Both the position numbers and the translations under genes were made by a program. The notes beneath the pieces were generated by a model. It did not search any database. It saw only the letters and a list, made by a program, of their open reading frames with translations, and was not told where the DNA came from. A stretch of 15,046 nucleotides of DNA. It comes from an uncultured Collinsella sp. GTDB lineage: Bacteria > Actinomycetota > Coriobacteriia > Coriobacteriales > Coriobacteriaceae. Shown one piece after another: positions 7,207 through 13,496 of this stretch. Position 1 is the stretch's first letter; each line of letters opens with the position of its first letter. The stretch covers positions 1-15,046 of the forward strand of contig CABSNM010000030.1 in the NCBI GenBank assembly GCA_902479065.1, read 5' to 3'.

Positions 7207-7665
7207 TTAGAGCAGGTCCATGCTGGTCAGGATCGTGTAGCCCATAAAGATGACAAACGCGATGAGGGCAAGGACAATGATGATTTTTTGAGCCGGCGCC
7301 ATGCCAGGGATCTCGTTCTCGCCCGTAGGTTCCTTGGAGGTAACCATGCGCTGGGCAAAGGTCATCTCGTCACGGCTCTGCTTGGGCTCGACGGACTTGG
7401 GACGAGCGGCCTTTTTAGGCTGAGGTTTGGGCGCGGCAGGTGCAGGCTTCGCAGCAGCGGGCTTGGGTGCGGGCGCGGGCTTGCGCTCGGATGCGGCGTT
7501 CGAGGCGACCTCCTTGGCCTTCGCACGCTCGGCGCGCAGGGCAGCCAGCTCCTCACGCTCGCGACGGGCCTCTTCCCGAGCCTCGCGGCGGGCCTTCTCA
7601 GCGCGGAGCTCTTCCAACTCAGCGCGCTCCTCGTCGGACAATGGTTGGGACTCAAGCTCGGCCAT
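7207..7665 (-). CDS. Small tail-anchored coiled-coil protein, function unknown
   Basis: I do not recognise this 152-residue protein. Residues 8-55 are almost all Glu, Arg, Ala and Leu and should form a long charged coiled coil. Residues 60-95 are a Pro/Ala/Lys-rich linker with PAPAPKPAAAKPAPAAPKPQ. Residues 127-146 (KIIIVLALIAFVIFMGYTI) are one hydrophobic helix followed by only a few residues. The design is a cytoplasmic rod on a flexible stalk anchored at the C-terminus. The start at 7665 is supported by AAAGGG seven bases upstream; the frame extends to 7701 but would run into the tRNA terminator. That terminator ends only about six bases before the ribosome binding site, so expression probably needs read-through from the tRNA promoter. 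It precedes pncB by 84 bp. Confidence 0.8.
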   Translation of the reverse strand: MAELESQPLSDEERAELEELRAEKARREAREEARREREELAALRAERAKAKEVASNAASERKPAPAPKPAAAKPAPAAPKPQPKKAARPKSVEPKQSRDEMTFAQRMVTSKEPTGENEIPGMAPAQKIIIVLALIAFVIFMGYTILTSMDLL

Positions 7666-7683
7666 GGTATAGCCCTTTCTTTT

Positions 7684-7714
7684 AAAAAAAGCCGCCGACA
7701 CAATGTCAGCGGCT
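7684..7714 (-). terminator. Intrinsic terminator after tRNA-Ala
   Basis: On the minus strand AGCCGCTGACA (7714-7704) pairs with TGTCGGCGGCT (7700-7690) through one G-U pair, with a 3-nt loop, followed by seven T residues (7690-7684). This is a textbook intrinsic terminator 15 bp beyond the tRNA end. It also lies immediately in front of the next gene's ribosome binding site. Confidence 0.88.
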
Positions 7715-7729
7715 TATCAAATCCAAGGG

Positions 7730-7802
7730 TGGAGACGAAGGGAGTCGAACCCTCGGCCTCTGCCATGCGACGGCAGCGCTCTCCCAACTGAGCTACGTCC
7801 CC
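7730..7802 (-). tRNA. tRNA-Ala, anticodon CGC
   Basis: The 73-nt sequence folds as a full cloverleaf. The acceptor stem is GGGGACG with CGTCTCC, the D stem GCTC with GAGC, the anticodon stem CTGCC with GGCAG around the loop GTCGCAT, and the T stem GAGGG with CCCTT around TTCGACT. Loop position 33 is T and the anticodon is CGC, which reads GCG alanine codons. The discriminator base is A, and the CCA tail is not encoded (the next bases are CCC). It has a strong promoter just upstream and an intrinsic terminator downstream. Confidence 0.95.
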
Positions 7803-7815
7803 AGGACAAGTCGAT

Positions 7816-7843
7816 ATTTTACCTACGGCTCGCCAACTGTCAA
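7816..7843 (-). promoter_or_regulatory. Strong sigma-70-type promoter for tRNA-Ala
   Basis: On the minus strand a perfect TTGACA -35 (7843-7838) is spaced 16 bp from TAAAAT (7821-7816), a 5/6 -10 match. Transcription would begin near 7809, just before the mature tRNA 5' end at 7802. It may also drive the downstream tail-anchored protein by read-through. Confidence 0.85.
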
Positions 7844-7906
7844 CGCCCAATAACCAGTCTTTTTGGGGCGCGGCTATTTTGGCAACTTTTCGAACAGGCG
7901 ATCCTC

Positions 7907-7944
7907 TCGATGATTTTTTATCCCCGTCCCAGAAAAATCATCGA
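7907..7944. repeat. AT-rich 12-bp inverted repeat
   Basis: TCGATGATTTTT (7907-7918) is the exact inverse of AAAAATCATCGA (7933-7942 plus 2 bases to 7944), with a 14-nt loop. It lies 8 bp beyond the stop of the radical SAM gene on the minus strand and 63 bp upstream of the tRNA -35. It may end radical SAM transcription, though no separate U-tail follows the stem. Confidence 0.6.
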
Positions 7945-7952
7945 CGAACGCA

Positions 7953-8891
7953 CTACTTTGCGCTGGTAAGAACACCGGTGGTGTCGAAGGCCGGGGTGAA
8001 GCTCTCGTCTACCGCGCCGCCCTCTTGCCAGAACATCGTCGTAAAACCCAGGTCGTCGGCATGGTCGAGCACCTGCTCGTACTCCTCACGCGTCACGGCG
8101 CGTGCCAGGTCGCCGCCCTGCTCGCGCATGAGCGCATTGGGCGTGTACTGGTTCATAACCGAGATCGGCACGTCGCCCACCGTCTGCCACACCAGGTCCA
8201 GCACGCGACACGAATCGTCTGCATGCCCCGGAAGCACCAGGTGACGCACGATCATGCCACGCTTCATAAGCCCGTCCTCGTCCACCAACTCTCCCCCGCG
8301 GCGCTCGATCTCGCGCGCCATCTGGGCCAGACCCGACACGGCCACACGCGGGTAATCCTTTATATGGGAGAGCGACTGCGCAAGCCCGGCATCGGCATAT
8401 TTAAAGTCGGTGAGCCACACATCGACCAGGTCGCCCAGCGCCGCCACGGCACTCGCGCGCTCGTAACCACTCGTGTTGTAGACGATTGGGATAACCAGTC
8501 CGCGCGCCCGTGCCGCGGCAATCGCGGCAGGCAACAGGTGCGCATAGTGCGTCGCCGTCACCAAATTGATGTTGTTGGCACCCTGGTCCTGCAGTTCCAG
8601 CATAATCTCGACCAGGCGCTCAGGCGAAATCTCAAGGCCAAAATTGCCGGTCGAGATCTCGTGGTTCTGGCAGTAGATACATTTGAGCGAGCAGCCGCTA
8701 AAGAAGATCGTGCCCGAACCGGCCTCGCCCGAGATAGGCGGCTCCTCCCACATATGAAGCGCGGCGCGGGCCACCTTGAGCGTGTCGTTAGCACCGCAGA
8801 TGCCGTGCGCGCCCTCATCGCGCGCCGCACCGCAACGGCGCGGACACAAATGGCAGGCGGGCGAAAAAAGTTCGGTCAACGACGTCGGCAT
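7953..8891 (-). CDS. Radical SAM protein, PflX/COG1313 type
   Basis: The 312-residue protein carries the radical SAM iron-sulfur motif CxxxCxxC at Cys67, Cys71 and Cys74 (GCSLKCIYCQN). A second cysteine group sits before it at Cys13, Cys16, Cys20 and Cys32 (CHLCPRRC then GICGA). This is the layout of the PflX-like family annotated as putative pyruvate formate-lyase activating enzymes, whose true substrate is not established. Family segments TGNFGLEISP, NINLVTATHYAHLLP and VRHLVLPGHADDS follow. The frame can open at a TTG at 8906, but the TTG and the following GAG form the likely ribosome binding site (GGAG at 8901-8904), nine bases before the ATG at 8891, which I chose. No partner glycyl-radical enzyme is present in the window, so its job is unclear. 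Confidence 0.88.
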   Translation of the reverse strand: MPTSLTELFSPACHLCPRRCGAARDEGAHGICGANDTLKVARAALHMWEEPPISGEAGSGTIFFSGCSLKCIYCQNHEISTGNFGLEISPERLVEIMLELQDQGANNINLVTATHYAHLLPAAIAAARARGLVIPIVYNTSGYERASAVAALGDLVDVWLTDFKYADAGLAQSLSHIKDYPRVAVSGLAQMAREIERRGGELVDEDGLMKRGMIVRHLVLPGHADDSCRVLDLVWQTVGDVPISVMNQYTPNALMREQGGDLARAVTREEYEQVLDHADDLGFTTMFWQEGGAVDESFTPAFDTTGVLTSAK

Positions 8892-9028
8892 AAAACCATG
8901 CTCCAAAACAACGATTCAGCAGCTCAAACGTAAAAGGATCAACCCCACAGACGGCTCGAGCCCAAGGCGCCGTAATCGTCCGACACGATTTTTGTAATGT
9001 CAAGACTGGAATCGACAAAGTGCCGCAT
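8892..9028. other. Intergenic region upstream of the radical SAM gene
   Basis: No gene is seen. A perfect TTGACA lies on the minus strand at 9003-8998 and points toward the radical SAM gene, but no good -10 sits 16-18 bp from it. The segment separates that gene from the divergently transcribed 6S-like RNA. Confidence 0.4.
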
Positions 9029-9034
9029 TATGAT
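9029..9034 (+). promoter_or_regulatory. -10 element for the 6S-like RNA
   Basis: TATGAT is a 5/6 match to the -10 consensus and would start transcription near 9041, right at the 5' edge of the closing stem of the structured RNA. The -35 candidate at 9006-9011 (CTGGAA) is poor. Confidence 0.5.
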
Positions 9035-9040
9035 GTAGCT

Positions 9041-9210
9041 ATTCCGCCCCCCGCGGAGCAACTGGGTGAACCGTCGCGTTTATTTAGGGAGCCCACACAG
9101 TCGTACCTAGTACAGGTATCCTTCGTTGTTAAGGACGCTGGAACAGTCGATGAGGGCACCCACCTGTTTTAGGTGGGTTCATTTTCGTAACGTGGGGGGT
9201 GGTTTTCTTT
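9041..9210 (+). ncRNA. ssrS: Structured small RNA, probable 6S RNA
   Basis: A 12-bp closing stem joins CCGCCCCCCGCG (9044-9055) with CGTGGGGGGTGG (9191-9202), allowing two G-U pairs, and is followed by TTTTCTTTT. A -10 box precedes it at the right distance. Inside are TACCT/AGGTA (9104-9108, 9114-9118), TCCTT/AAGGA (9119-9123, 9130-9134), GCCC/GGGC (9091-9094, 9153-9156), and a 3' hairpin in GGCACCCACCT...AGGTGGGTTCA. The roughly 170-nt length, long closing stem, open middle and this 3' hairpin fit 6S RNA, which binds and restrains the housekeeping RNA polymerase. Assignment to 6S rests on remembered family features, not a search. No reading frame of note overlaps it. Confidence 0.55.
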
Positions 9211-9415
9211 TGCCGAAAATCACCATTACAGTCCATATGGATCCCCGCCGGCATCCCGACAAGCCATCGACAACATTCCAATATCTGGTATGCGCGTGAT
9301 AATCGCACGGTGCAAACCTCCGCACCCCCCTCGGTCGAGTATCATGGGACAGCTATGCCATTTCCGCGTAGCAACCTTTGACCTTTTCCTTCGACGCTTG
9401 GCGGTTTTTAGATTC
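9211..9415. other. Intergenic region before the WecA-like gene
   Basis: No gene is supported. An open frame runs through it into the WecA-like gene from 9290, but the translated sequence there does not resemble the family. TATCAT at 9340-9345 is a possible -10 without a clear -35. Confidence 0.4.
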
Positions 9416-10615
9416 ATGGCTTCATCCCCGAGCTACATACCGTACCTATGCGTGGCAGCGGCGGCTTTTATCACGACCTTCCTCGCGGTGCCCCTGGTCA
9501 AGCGCTTGGCAATTAAGCTCGATGCCGTCGACTATCCTTCTAAGCGCCGCATCAACACCAAGCCCATCCCGCGTTTGGGCGGAACGGCGGTGTTTTTGGG
9601 CCTGGTCGTTGCCTGCATTGTGCAAATCCTAGGCACCTGGTACCTAGGCTGGCCACCCGTCCTGGTGCCGCACCCGCGCCTTCACATTAGCTATCCCATG
9701 CTGGCGCTCTCCTTTACCGTCATCTTTGCGACCGGCGCTATCGACGACGTCTTCCAGCTCACGCCCAAGCAAAAGCTGGCCGGACAGGTCCTCGCCGCGC
9801 TTATCGCCTGCATGGGCGGCCTAAAAATCGGCGTCATCGTCAACCCGTTTGCTCCCGGCGAGATCATGCTCGGATGGCTCGCCTACCCCATCACCGTAAT
9901 CTATCTGGTGGCATTCACCAACATCATTAACCTCATCGACGGCCTCGACGGCTTGGCCACGGGCATCTGCGGCATCGCCTCGTTCACCATGTTTTCGATG
10001 GCCGTTCTCTCGGGCCGCATCGACGCCGCCGCGCTCTCCATTGCGCTCTTTGGCGCCTGTCTGGCCTTTTTGCGCTACAACTTCAACCCCGCAAGCATCT
10101 TCTTGGGCGACTCGGGGTCGCTGCTTCTGGGCTTTGCGCTGGGCTCCATCTCGCTGCTCAACGTGAGCCGCACCGCCGCACTCACCTCGCTTATCATCCC
10201 GCTCATCGTTGCCGGCGTGCCTATCATCGACACGTTTAGCGCCATCGTGCGCCGCAAGCGCGCCCACATTAGCATCGGGCAGGCCGACAAGGGCCACATC
10301 CACCACCGCCTGATCCAAGAAGGCTACAACCAAAAACAGGCTGTGCTGCTCATCTATGCCTGGTGCATTATGCTTTCGGCCGGCGCCGCCGCCATCAATC
10401 AGGTCGAGGTGCCCATGCGCGTGCTCATCTTTACCGTGCTTACCATTGGCTCGGCGGCCTTTGCCAAGCACCTGCACCTGTTTGAACCCGTGCTGCGCCA
10501 CCATTACAACAAGCGCACGCACGAGGACGAACTGGTCACCCCCGACGACCCCGCCTTTAAGCAGGAGGAGCAGGCAGCCGAGGAGCGCAAAGAAGAGCGC
10601 CACCACAAGCTCTAG
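9416..10615 (+). CDS. Polyprenyl-phosphate GlcNAc-1-phosphate transferase, WecA/TagO/MraY family
   Basis: The 399-residue integral membrane protein has many hydrophobic helices and all family landmarks: RLGGTAVFLG near 52-61, the Asp110-Asp111 pair in GAIDDVF, NLIDGLDGLATG near residues 170-181, Asp232 in FLGDSGSLLLGF, and the HIHHR loop at 294-298. Relatives transfer GlcNAc-1-phosphate (or another HexNAc-1-phosphate) from UDP-sugar to undecaprenyl phosphate, starting teichoic-acid, O-antigen or other cell-surface glycan synthesis. The exact sugar is not shown. The last 40 residues are charged and cytoplasmic (EEQAAEERKEERHHKL). The ATG at 9416 begins family-like sequence (YIPYLCVAAAAF); longer upstream starts do not. 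No good ribosome binding site is seen. It lies 170 bp upstream of trpS. Confidence 0.92.
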   Translation: MASSPSYIPYLCVAAAAFITTFLAVPLVKRLAIKLDAVDYPSKRRINTKPIPRLGGTAVFLGLVVACIVQILGTWYLGWPPVLVPHPRLHISYPMLALSFTVIFATGAIDDVFQLTPKQKLAGQVLAALIACMGGLKIGVIVNPFAPGEIMLGWLAYPITVIYLVAFTNIINLIDGLDGLATGICGIASFTMFSMAVLSGRIDAAALSIALFGACLAFLRYNFNPASIFLGDSGSLLLGFALGSISLLNVSRTAALTSLIIPLIVAGVPIIDTFSAIVRRKRAHISIGQADKGHIHHRLIQEGYNQKQAVLLIYAWCIMLSAGAAAINQVEVPMRVLIFTVLTIGSAAFAKHLHLFEPVLRHHYNKRTHEDELVTPDDPAFKQEEQAAEERKEERHHKL

Positions 10616-10785
10616 GGCAAGCTGCCGAGGATGTGCCAAGGCACCGTTAGCCAAGCACGGCCGCGCCGCACCCATCGCACATGCCGCACCACGCGCGTCC
10701 CTCTCCCGCCCCTCGCCTACTTACGCACCACCCCTCCAATAAACGCGTTATCATCTTGACCCATGAACATACGTTAGGAGCAATC

Positions 10786-11835
10786 ATGCCAAACGAGAAC
10801 AGCTACGAAGTCGCGCTGCAAAAGAGCAACGCCATTCGCGAGGGCCTGACCAAGACGCCCGAGAAGTTCACCATGCTCACCGGCGACCGCCCCACCGGCC
10901 GTCTGCACCTGGGCCACTACTTCGGCACCCTCAAGGGCCGTGTTGAGCTGCAGAACATGGGCGCCAAGACCAACGTGCTCATCGCCGACTACCAGGTCAT
11001 CACTGACCGCGACACGACCGAGCACATCCAGGACAACGTGTACAACATGGTCATGGACTACCTTGCCTGCGGTATCGATCCCGACAAGACCATGATCTAC
11101 GCGCACTCCGCCGTGCCCGCCGCCAACCAGCTCATGCTGCCGTTCCTGTCGCTGGTGTCCGAGGCCGAGCTGGCGCGCAACCCCACCGTCAAGGCCGAGA
11201 TGGAGGCCTCGGGCCATGAGCTTACCGGCCTTCTGCTCACCTACCCGGTGCATCAGGCCTGCGACATCCTGTTCTGCAAGGGCAACGTGGTGCCCGTCGG
11301 TCGTGACCAGCTGCCGCACATCGAGCTCACCCGCACCATCGCCCGCCGCTTTAACAACCGCTACGGCAAGGTGTTCCCCGAGGTCGACGCGCTGCTGTCC
11401 GAGACCCCGCTGCTGCCCGGCCTGGACGGCCGCAAGATGAGCAAGAGCTACGGCAACGCCATCAACATCTCGATGACCGCCGAGGAAACGGCCAAGCGCA
11501 TCAAAAAGAGCCAGACCGACTCCGAGCGCATGATCACGTTCGATCCCGAGAACCGCCCCGGCGTGTCCGGTTTGCTTTCGACGGCCGCCATCTGCACCGG
11601 TCGCTCCGAGGTCGAGATTGCCGAGGAGATCGGCATGGGCGGCTCCGGCCAGCTCAAGAAGTACGTGACCGAGGCCGTCAACGAGTACTTCGCACCGATC
11701 CGCGAGCGTCGCCAGCGCTACGAGAACGATCTGGACTATGTGAAGGACGTCCTGCACGAGGGCAACCGTCGCGCCAACGAGATCGCCGATCAGACCCTGG
11801 CAGAGGTTCAGGACGCCATGGGCATGGTGTACTAG
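10786..11835 (+). CDS. trpS: Tryptophan-tRNA ligase
   Basis: The 349-residue class I aminoacyl-tRNA synthetase charges tRNA-Trp with tryptophan. Class signatures are GRLHLGHYFG (the HIGH-type motif HLGH at 41-44) and KMSKS at 217-221. Other TrpRS segments include LIADYQVITD, MLPFLSLVSE and YPVHQACDILF with PVGRDQLPHIELTR. The start at 10786 is supported by AGGAG at 10776-10780, five bases upstream; the open frame extends back to 10681 but gives unrelated sequence. No T-box leader is visible upstream, since the AGGGTGG-type motif and a leader terminator are both missing. A strong intrinsic terminator follows the stop. It is likely a single gene with its own promoter. Confidence 0.97.
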   Translation: MPNENSYEVALQKSNAIREGLTKTPEKFTMLTGDRPTGRLHLGHYFGTLKGRVELQNMGAKTNVLIADYQVITDRDTTEHIQDNVYNMVMDYLACGIDPDKTMIYAHSAVPAANQLMLPFLSLVSEAELARNPTVKAEMEASGHELTGLLLTYPVHQACDILFCKGNVVPVGRDQLPHIELTRTIARRFNNRYGKVFPEVDALLSETPLLPGLDGRKMSKSYGNAINISMTAEETAKRIKKSQTDSERMITFDPENRPGVSGLLSTAAICTGRSEVEIAEEIGMGGSGQLKKYVTEAVNEYFAPIRERRQRYENDLDYVKDVLHEGNRRANEIADQTLAEVQDAMGMVY

Positions 11836-11870
11836 ACCGATCTACTGGCTTGAGCTTTCGATTGCTTTAG

Positions 11871-11898
11871 GGCGGGCGCTGCGGCGTCCGCCTTTTTT
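11871..11898 (+). terminator. Intrinsic terminator of trpS
   Basis: GGCGGGCGC (11871-11879) pairs with GCGTCCGCC (11884-11892) through one G-U pair across a 4-nt loop, followed by six T residues (11893-11898). It lies 35 bp after the trpS stop. Confidence 0.9.
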
Positions 11899-11922
11899 GG
11901 AGCCGGACCGCTTCGGCTCCGT
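11899..11922. repeat. Short inverted repeat after the trpS terminator
   Basis: GGAGCCG at 11899-11905 is the exact inverse of CGGCTCC a few bases downstream, forming a small GC-rich hairpin directly after the trpS terminator T-tract. It may back up termination. Confidence 0.45.
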
Positions 11923-11945
11923 CCATCGCACCCCCTCGACAAACA

Positions 11946-11987
11946 GGAACAGGCCCGCCGGCAGTTAGCTGCCAGCGGGCCTGTTCC
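11946..11987. repeat. Long GC-rich hairpin
   Basis: GGAACAGGCCCGC (11946-11958) pairs with GCGGGCCTGTTCC (11975-11987). After a C-A mismatch, GGCAG (11960-11964) pairs with CTGCC (11969-11973) around a TTAG loop, so 18 of 19 positions pair. On the minus strand it is followed by TGTTTGTC, a weak U-tail; on the plus strand no T-run follows. It could terminate a minus-strand transcript. Confidence 0.8.
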
Positions 11988-12171
11988 CGAAGTACACCGT
12001 TGAATCGCACAGAGGGGAGGGATGCGAATCAAACTCAACAGGGCAGGCTTTTTCATCGCCTATTGCCTGCTCCCTTGCTGAAACCAATATAGTTCACCGT
12101 GGTTTACTTTCTGACGGCAAAGTACGCCGCCACACCTTCTCCATAAGTTAGCTCTGGTAAACCTACAGTGT
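11988..12171. other. Structured intergenic stretch, possible small RNA
   Basis: No gene is supported. Read on the minus strand, a TATATT box (near 12092-12087) is followed by two hairpins: AGGG(AG)CAGGC-type with GCCTGCCCT, and GTTGA...TCGCA with TGCGATTCAAC. The long hairpin at 11946-11987 comes after these. A short minus-strand reading frame from 12056 (MKKPALLSLIRIPP) has no good ribosome binding site. Confidence 0.35.
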
Positions 12172-12212
12172 AAAACCACCACAAAGGGGACAGGCGCCTT
12201 TGTGGTGGTTTT
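12172..12212. repeat. Hairpin repeat, copy 3
   Basis: A 16-bp perfect stem (AAAACCACCACAAAGG at 12172-12187, CCTTTGTGGTGGTTTT at 12197-12212) encloses GGACAGGCG, with the last loop base changed. It lies 16 bp beyond the MGMT-family stop on the minus strand and can act as its terminator. Confidence 0.9.
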
Positions 12213-12228
12213 CGCTACGGAAGAACCG

Positions 12229-12549
12229 CTAGAGCCCGGCAGGCCAGCGACAGGCGGCCAAGTCGACGTGCATGTCGTCCTTAAACGCCACACCTTCCCC
12301 CATTAAGAGCTCGCGTTGAGTATCGGCCCCGCCAAAGGCAAAGCCCTCGCAAATGCGGCCGTCGGCAAATACCACGCGATGACAGGGAATTTGGCCAGGG
12401 CGTGGGTTGCTGTGCAGCGCATACCCCACGTACCGCGCACTTCGTGGACGACCGGCAAGCAGCGCCACCTGACCATACGTGGCGACCATCCCCTCGGGGA
12501 TCTGCTCGACCACCTCGTACACCCGTTCAAAAAAGCCCTCAGACGCCAT
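12229..12549 (-). CDS. Small MGMT-family alkyltransferase-like protein
   Basis: The 106-residue protein is the C-terminal MGMT DNA-binding domain alone. It has a helix-turn-helix-like segment TYGQVALLAGRPRSARYVGYAL (20-45 region), NPRPGQIPCHRVV with Cys56, and GGADTQRELLMGEG. In full O6-alkylguanine-DNA alkyltransferases this PCHR cysteine accepts the alkyl group; in Atl proteins it is tryptophan and only binds damage. Here the cysteine is kept but the usual N-terminal domain is absent, so it may be an active mini-alkyltransferase or a damage sensor. The open frame extends to 12603, but those codons come from hairpin repeat copy 4. GGGAG six bases before the ATG at 12549 fixes the start. It follows the DegV gene on the same strand, with the repeat between. 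Confidence 0.87.
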   Translation of the reverse strand: MASEGFFERVYEVVEQIPEGMVATYGQVALLAGRPRSARYVGYALHSNPRPGQIPCHRVVFADGRICEGFAFGGADTQRELLMGEGVAFKDDMHVDLAACRWPAGL

Positions 12550-12575
12550 TGCTCGCTCCCTTCCACCCTGAAAAG

Positions 12576-12620
12576 CATAAACCACCGCAAAGGGGACAGG
12601 CACCTTTGTGGTGGTTTATG
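12576..12620. repeat. Hairpin repeat, copy 4, with matched arm changes
   Basis: CATAAACCACCGCAAAGG (12576-12593) pairs with CCTTTGTGGTGGTTTATG (12603-12620), an 18-bp stem with one G-U pair in plus-strand RNA, around GGACAGGCA. Both outer arms differ from the other copies (TAAACC and GGTTTA) in a way that keeps pairing. It lies 9 bp after the degV-type stop and ends 26 bp before the MGMT-family ATG. Confidence 0.9.
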
Positions 12621-12629
12621 GCAGGTCGG

Positions 12630-13484
12630 TTAGTTGGCGGGCTGGAAGAAGGCTACGGCTACGGCGCCAGGGCCTACGTGAGTGCCGATGGTGGCGCCAA
12701 TGGTGTGAACGGGCAGTTCGCCCTCGGTATGACCAGCCCACAGTGCCGCGCTGTCCTCGATATACTTCTTGAGCACCGCATCCGAAAGGCCCGTATAGCC
12801 GAGCGCCAGCGGCATGGAAAAGTCGATGCCGCCCGCTTTTTCGACCTTTTGGTTCAGCAGATTGCGGCCGTTCTTGGAACCGCGCGCCTTACCCAGCTGC
12901 ACGATCAGACCGTCCTCGACAGCCACCACGGGCTTTACGTTGAGCAGCGTGCCCACGGCGCCGGCCGCAGCAGACAGACGACCGCCGCGCACCAGGTACT
13001 CCAGCGTCTCGAGCAGGCCGATAACCACCACACGGTCGCGCACGGCCTCGACGGCCGCCGCGATCTGGGCCGCACTACGGCCCTCATCCACCAGGCGCAG
13101 GGCATACTCGACCATGACACGCTCGCCCAGAGTGACGTTATTGCTATCCACCACGTAAACGTCGCCGCCTGGCGCCTCGGCAAGTGCGGTACGGGCACTC
13201 TGATTGGTGCCTGATAGCTTAGCGCCCACGGTAATAATCACAGCCTCATCGCCGGCTTCACGAACCTTGGCAATCGCCTGCGAAAACGCGTACGGGTTGA
13301 CCTGGCCGGTCTTGGGCAGCTCATCGCGCTCCACGAGCATCTCGTAAAAGCGCTGGTGATCGATGTCGATGCCATCCATGTACACATCGGTGCCAAAGGT
13401 AACGGACAGCGGCAAAACGGCCAGTGCTGGGTGCTCGGCCGGCGACATATCGCTTGCGGAATCGGTAATAATGCGGACGGACAT
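12630..13484 (-). CDS. DegV family protein (FakB-like fatty-acid binder)
   Basis: The 284-residue protein has the DegV pattern: RIITDSASD at 4-12, PLSVTFGTDVYMDGIDI (25-41), the TGQVNP loop (59-64), GAKLSGTNQSA (87-97), VVDSNNVTLGE (111-121) and LEYLVRGGRLS (161-171). DegV/FakB proteins hold one fatty acid in a buried pocket; with the kinase FakA they present it for phosphorylation and entry into phospholipids. No fakA gene is in the window, so the ligand is inferred from the family. The start at 13484 follows AAAGGA; the longer frame to 13589 adds unrelated residues. Two 10-bp near-copies of CCTGCGCAGG lie just upstream of the ribosome binding site. A MarR regulator gene lies 119 bp upstream in the same direction. 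Confidence 0.93.
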   Translation of the reverse strand: MSVRIITDSASDMSPAEHPALAVLPLSVTFGTDVYMDGIDIDHQRFYEMLVERDELPKTGQVNPYAFSQAIAKVREAGDEAVIITVGAKLSGTNQSARTALAEAPGGDVYVVDSNNVTLGERVMVEYALRLVDEGRSAAQIAAAVEAVRDRVVVIGLLETLEYLVRGGRLSAAAGAVGTLLNVKPVVAVEDGLIVQLGKARGSKNGRNLLNQKVEKAGGIDFSMPLALGYTGLSDAVLKKYIEDSAALWAGHTEGELPVHTIGATIGTHVGPGAVAVAFFQPAN

Positions 13485-13496
13485 AGCGAATCCTTT

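Noticed and set aside
8025..8933. 302-residue plus-strand open frame opposite the radical SAM gene
   Set aside because: It is antisense to a gene with clear cysteine motifs and has no recognisable domain.
9041..9210. 6C RNA or T-box as the identity of the structured RNA
   Set aside because: The six C residues pair in the closing stem instead of lying in loops as in 6C RNA, and GGGTGAACCGTCGCG only loosely resembles a T-box sequence and precedes no synthetase.
10616..10785. T-box or tryptophan leader before trpS
   Set aside because: No AGGGTGG-type motif, specifier stem, run of Trp codons or leader terminator is visible in the 170 bp.
10774..11757. 327-residue minus-strand open frame opposite trpS
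   Set aside because: It mirrors the strongly supported trpS gene and is His/Val/Gly-rich with no motif.
11832..12056. 74-residue minus-strand open frame (MKKPALLSLIRIPP)
   Set aside because: It runs through the long hairpin and into the reverse of the trpS terminator, with no good ribosome binding site and no recognisable features.
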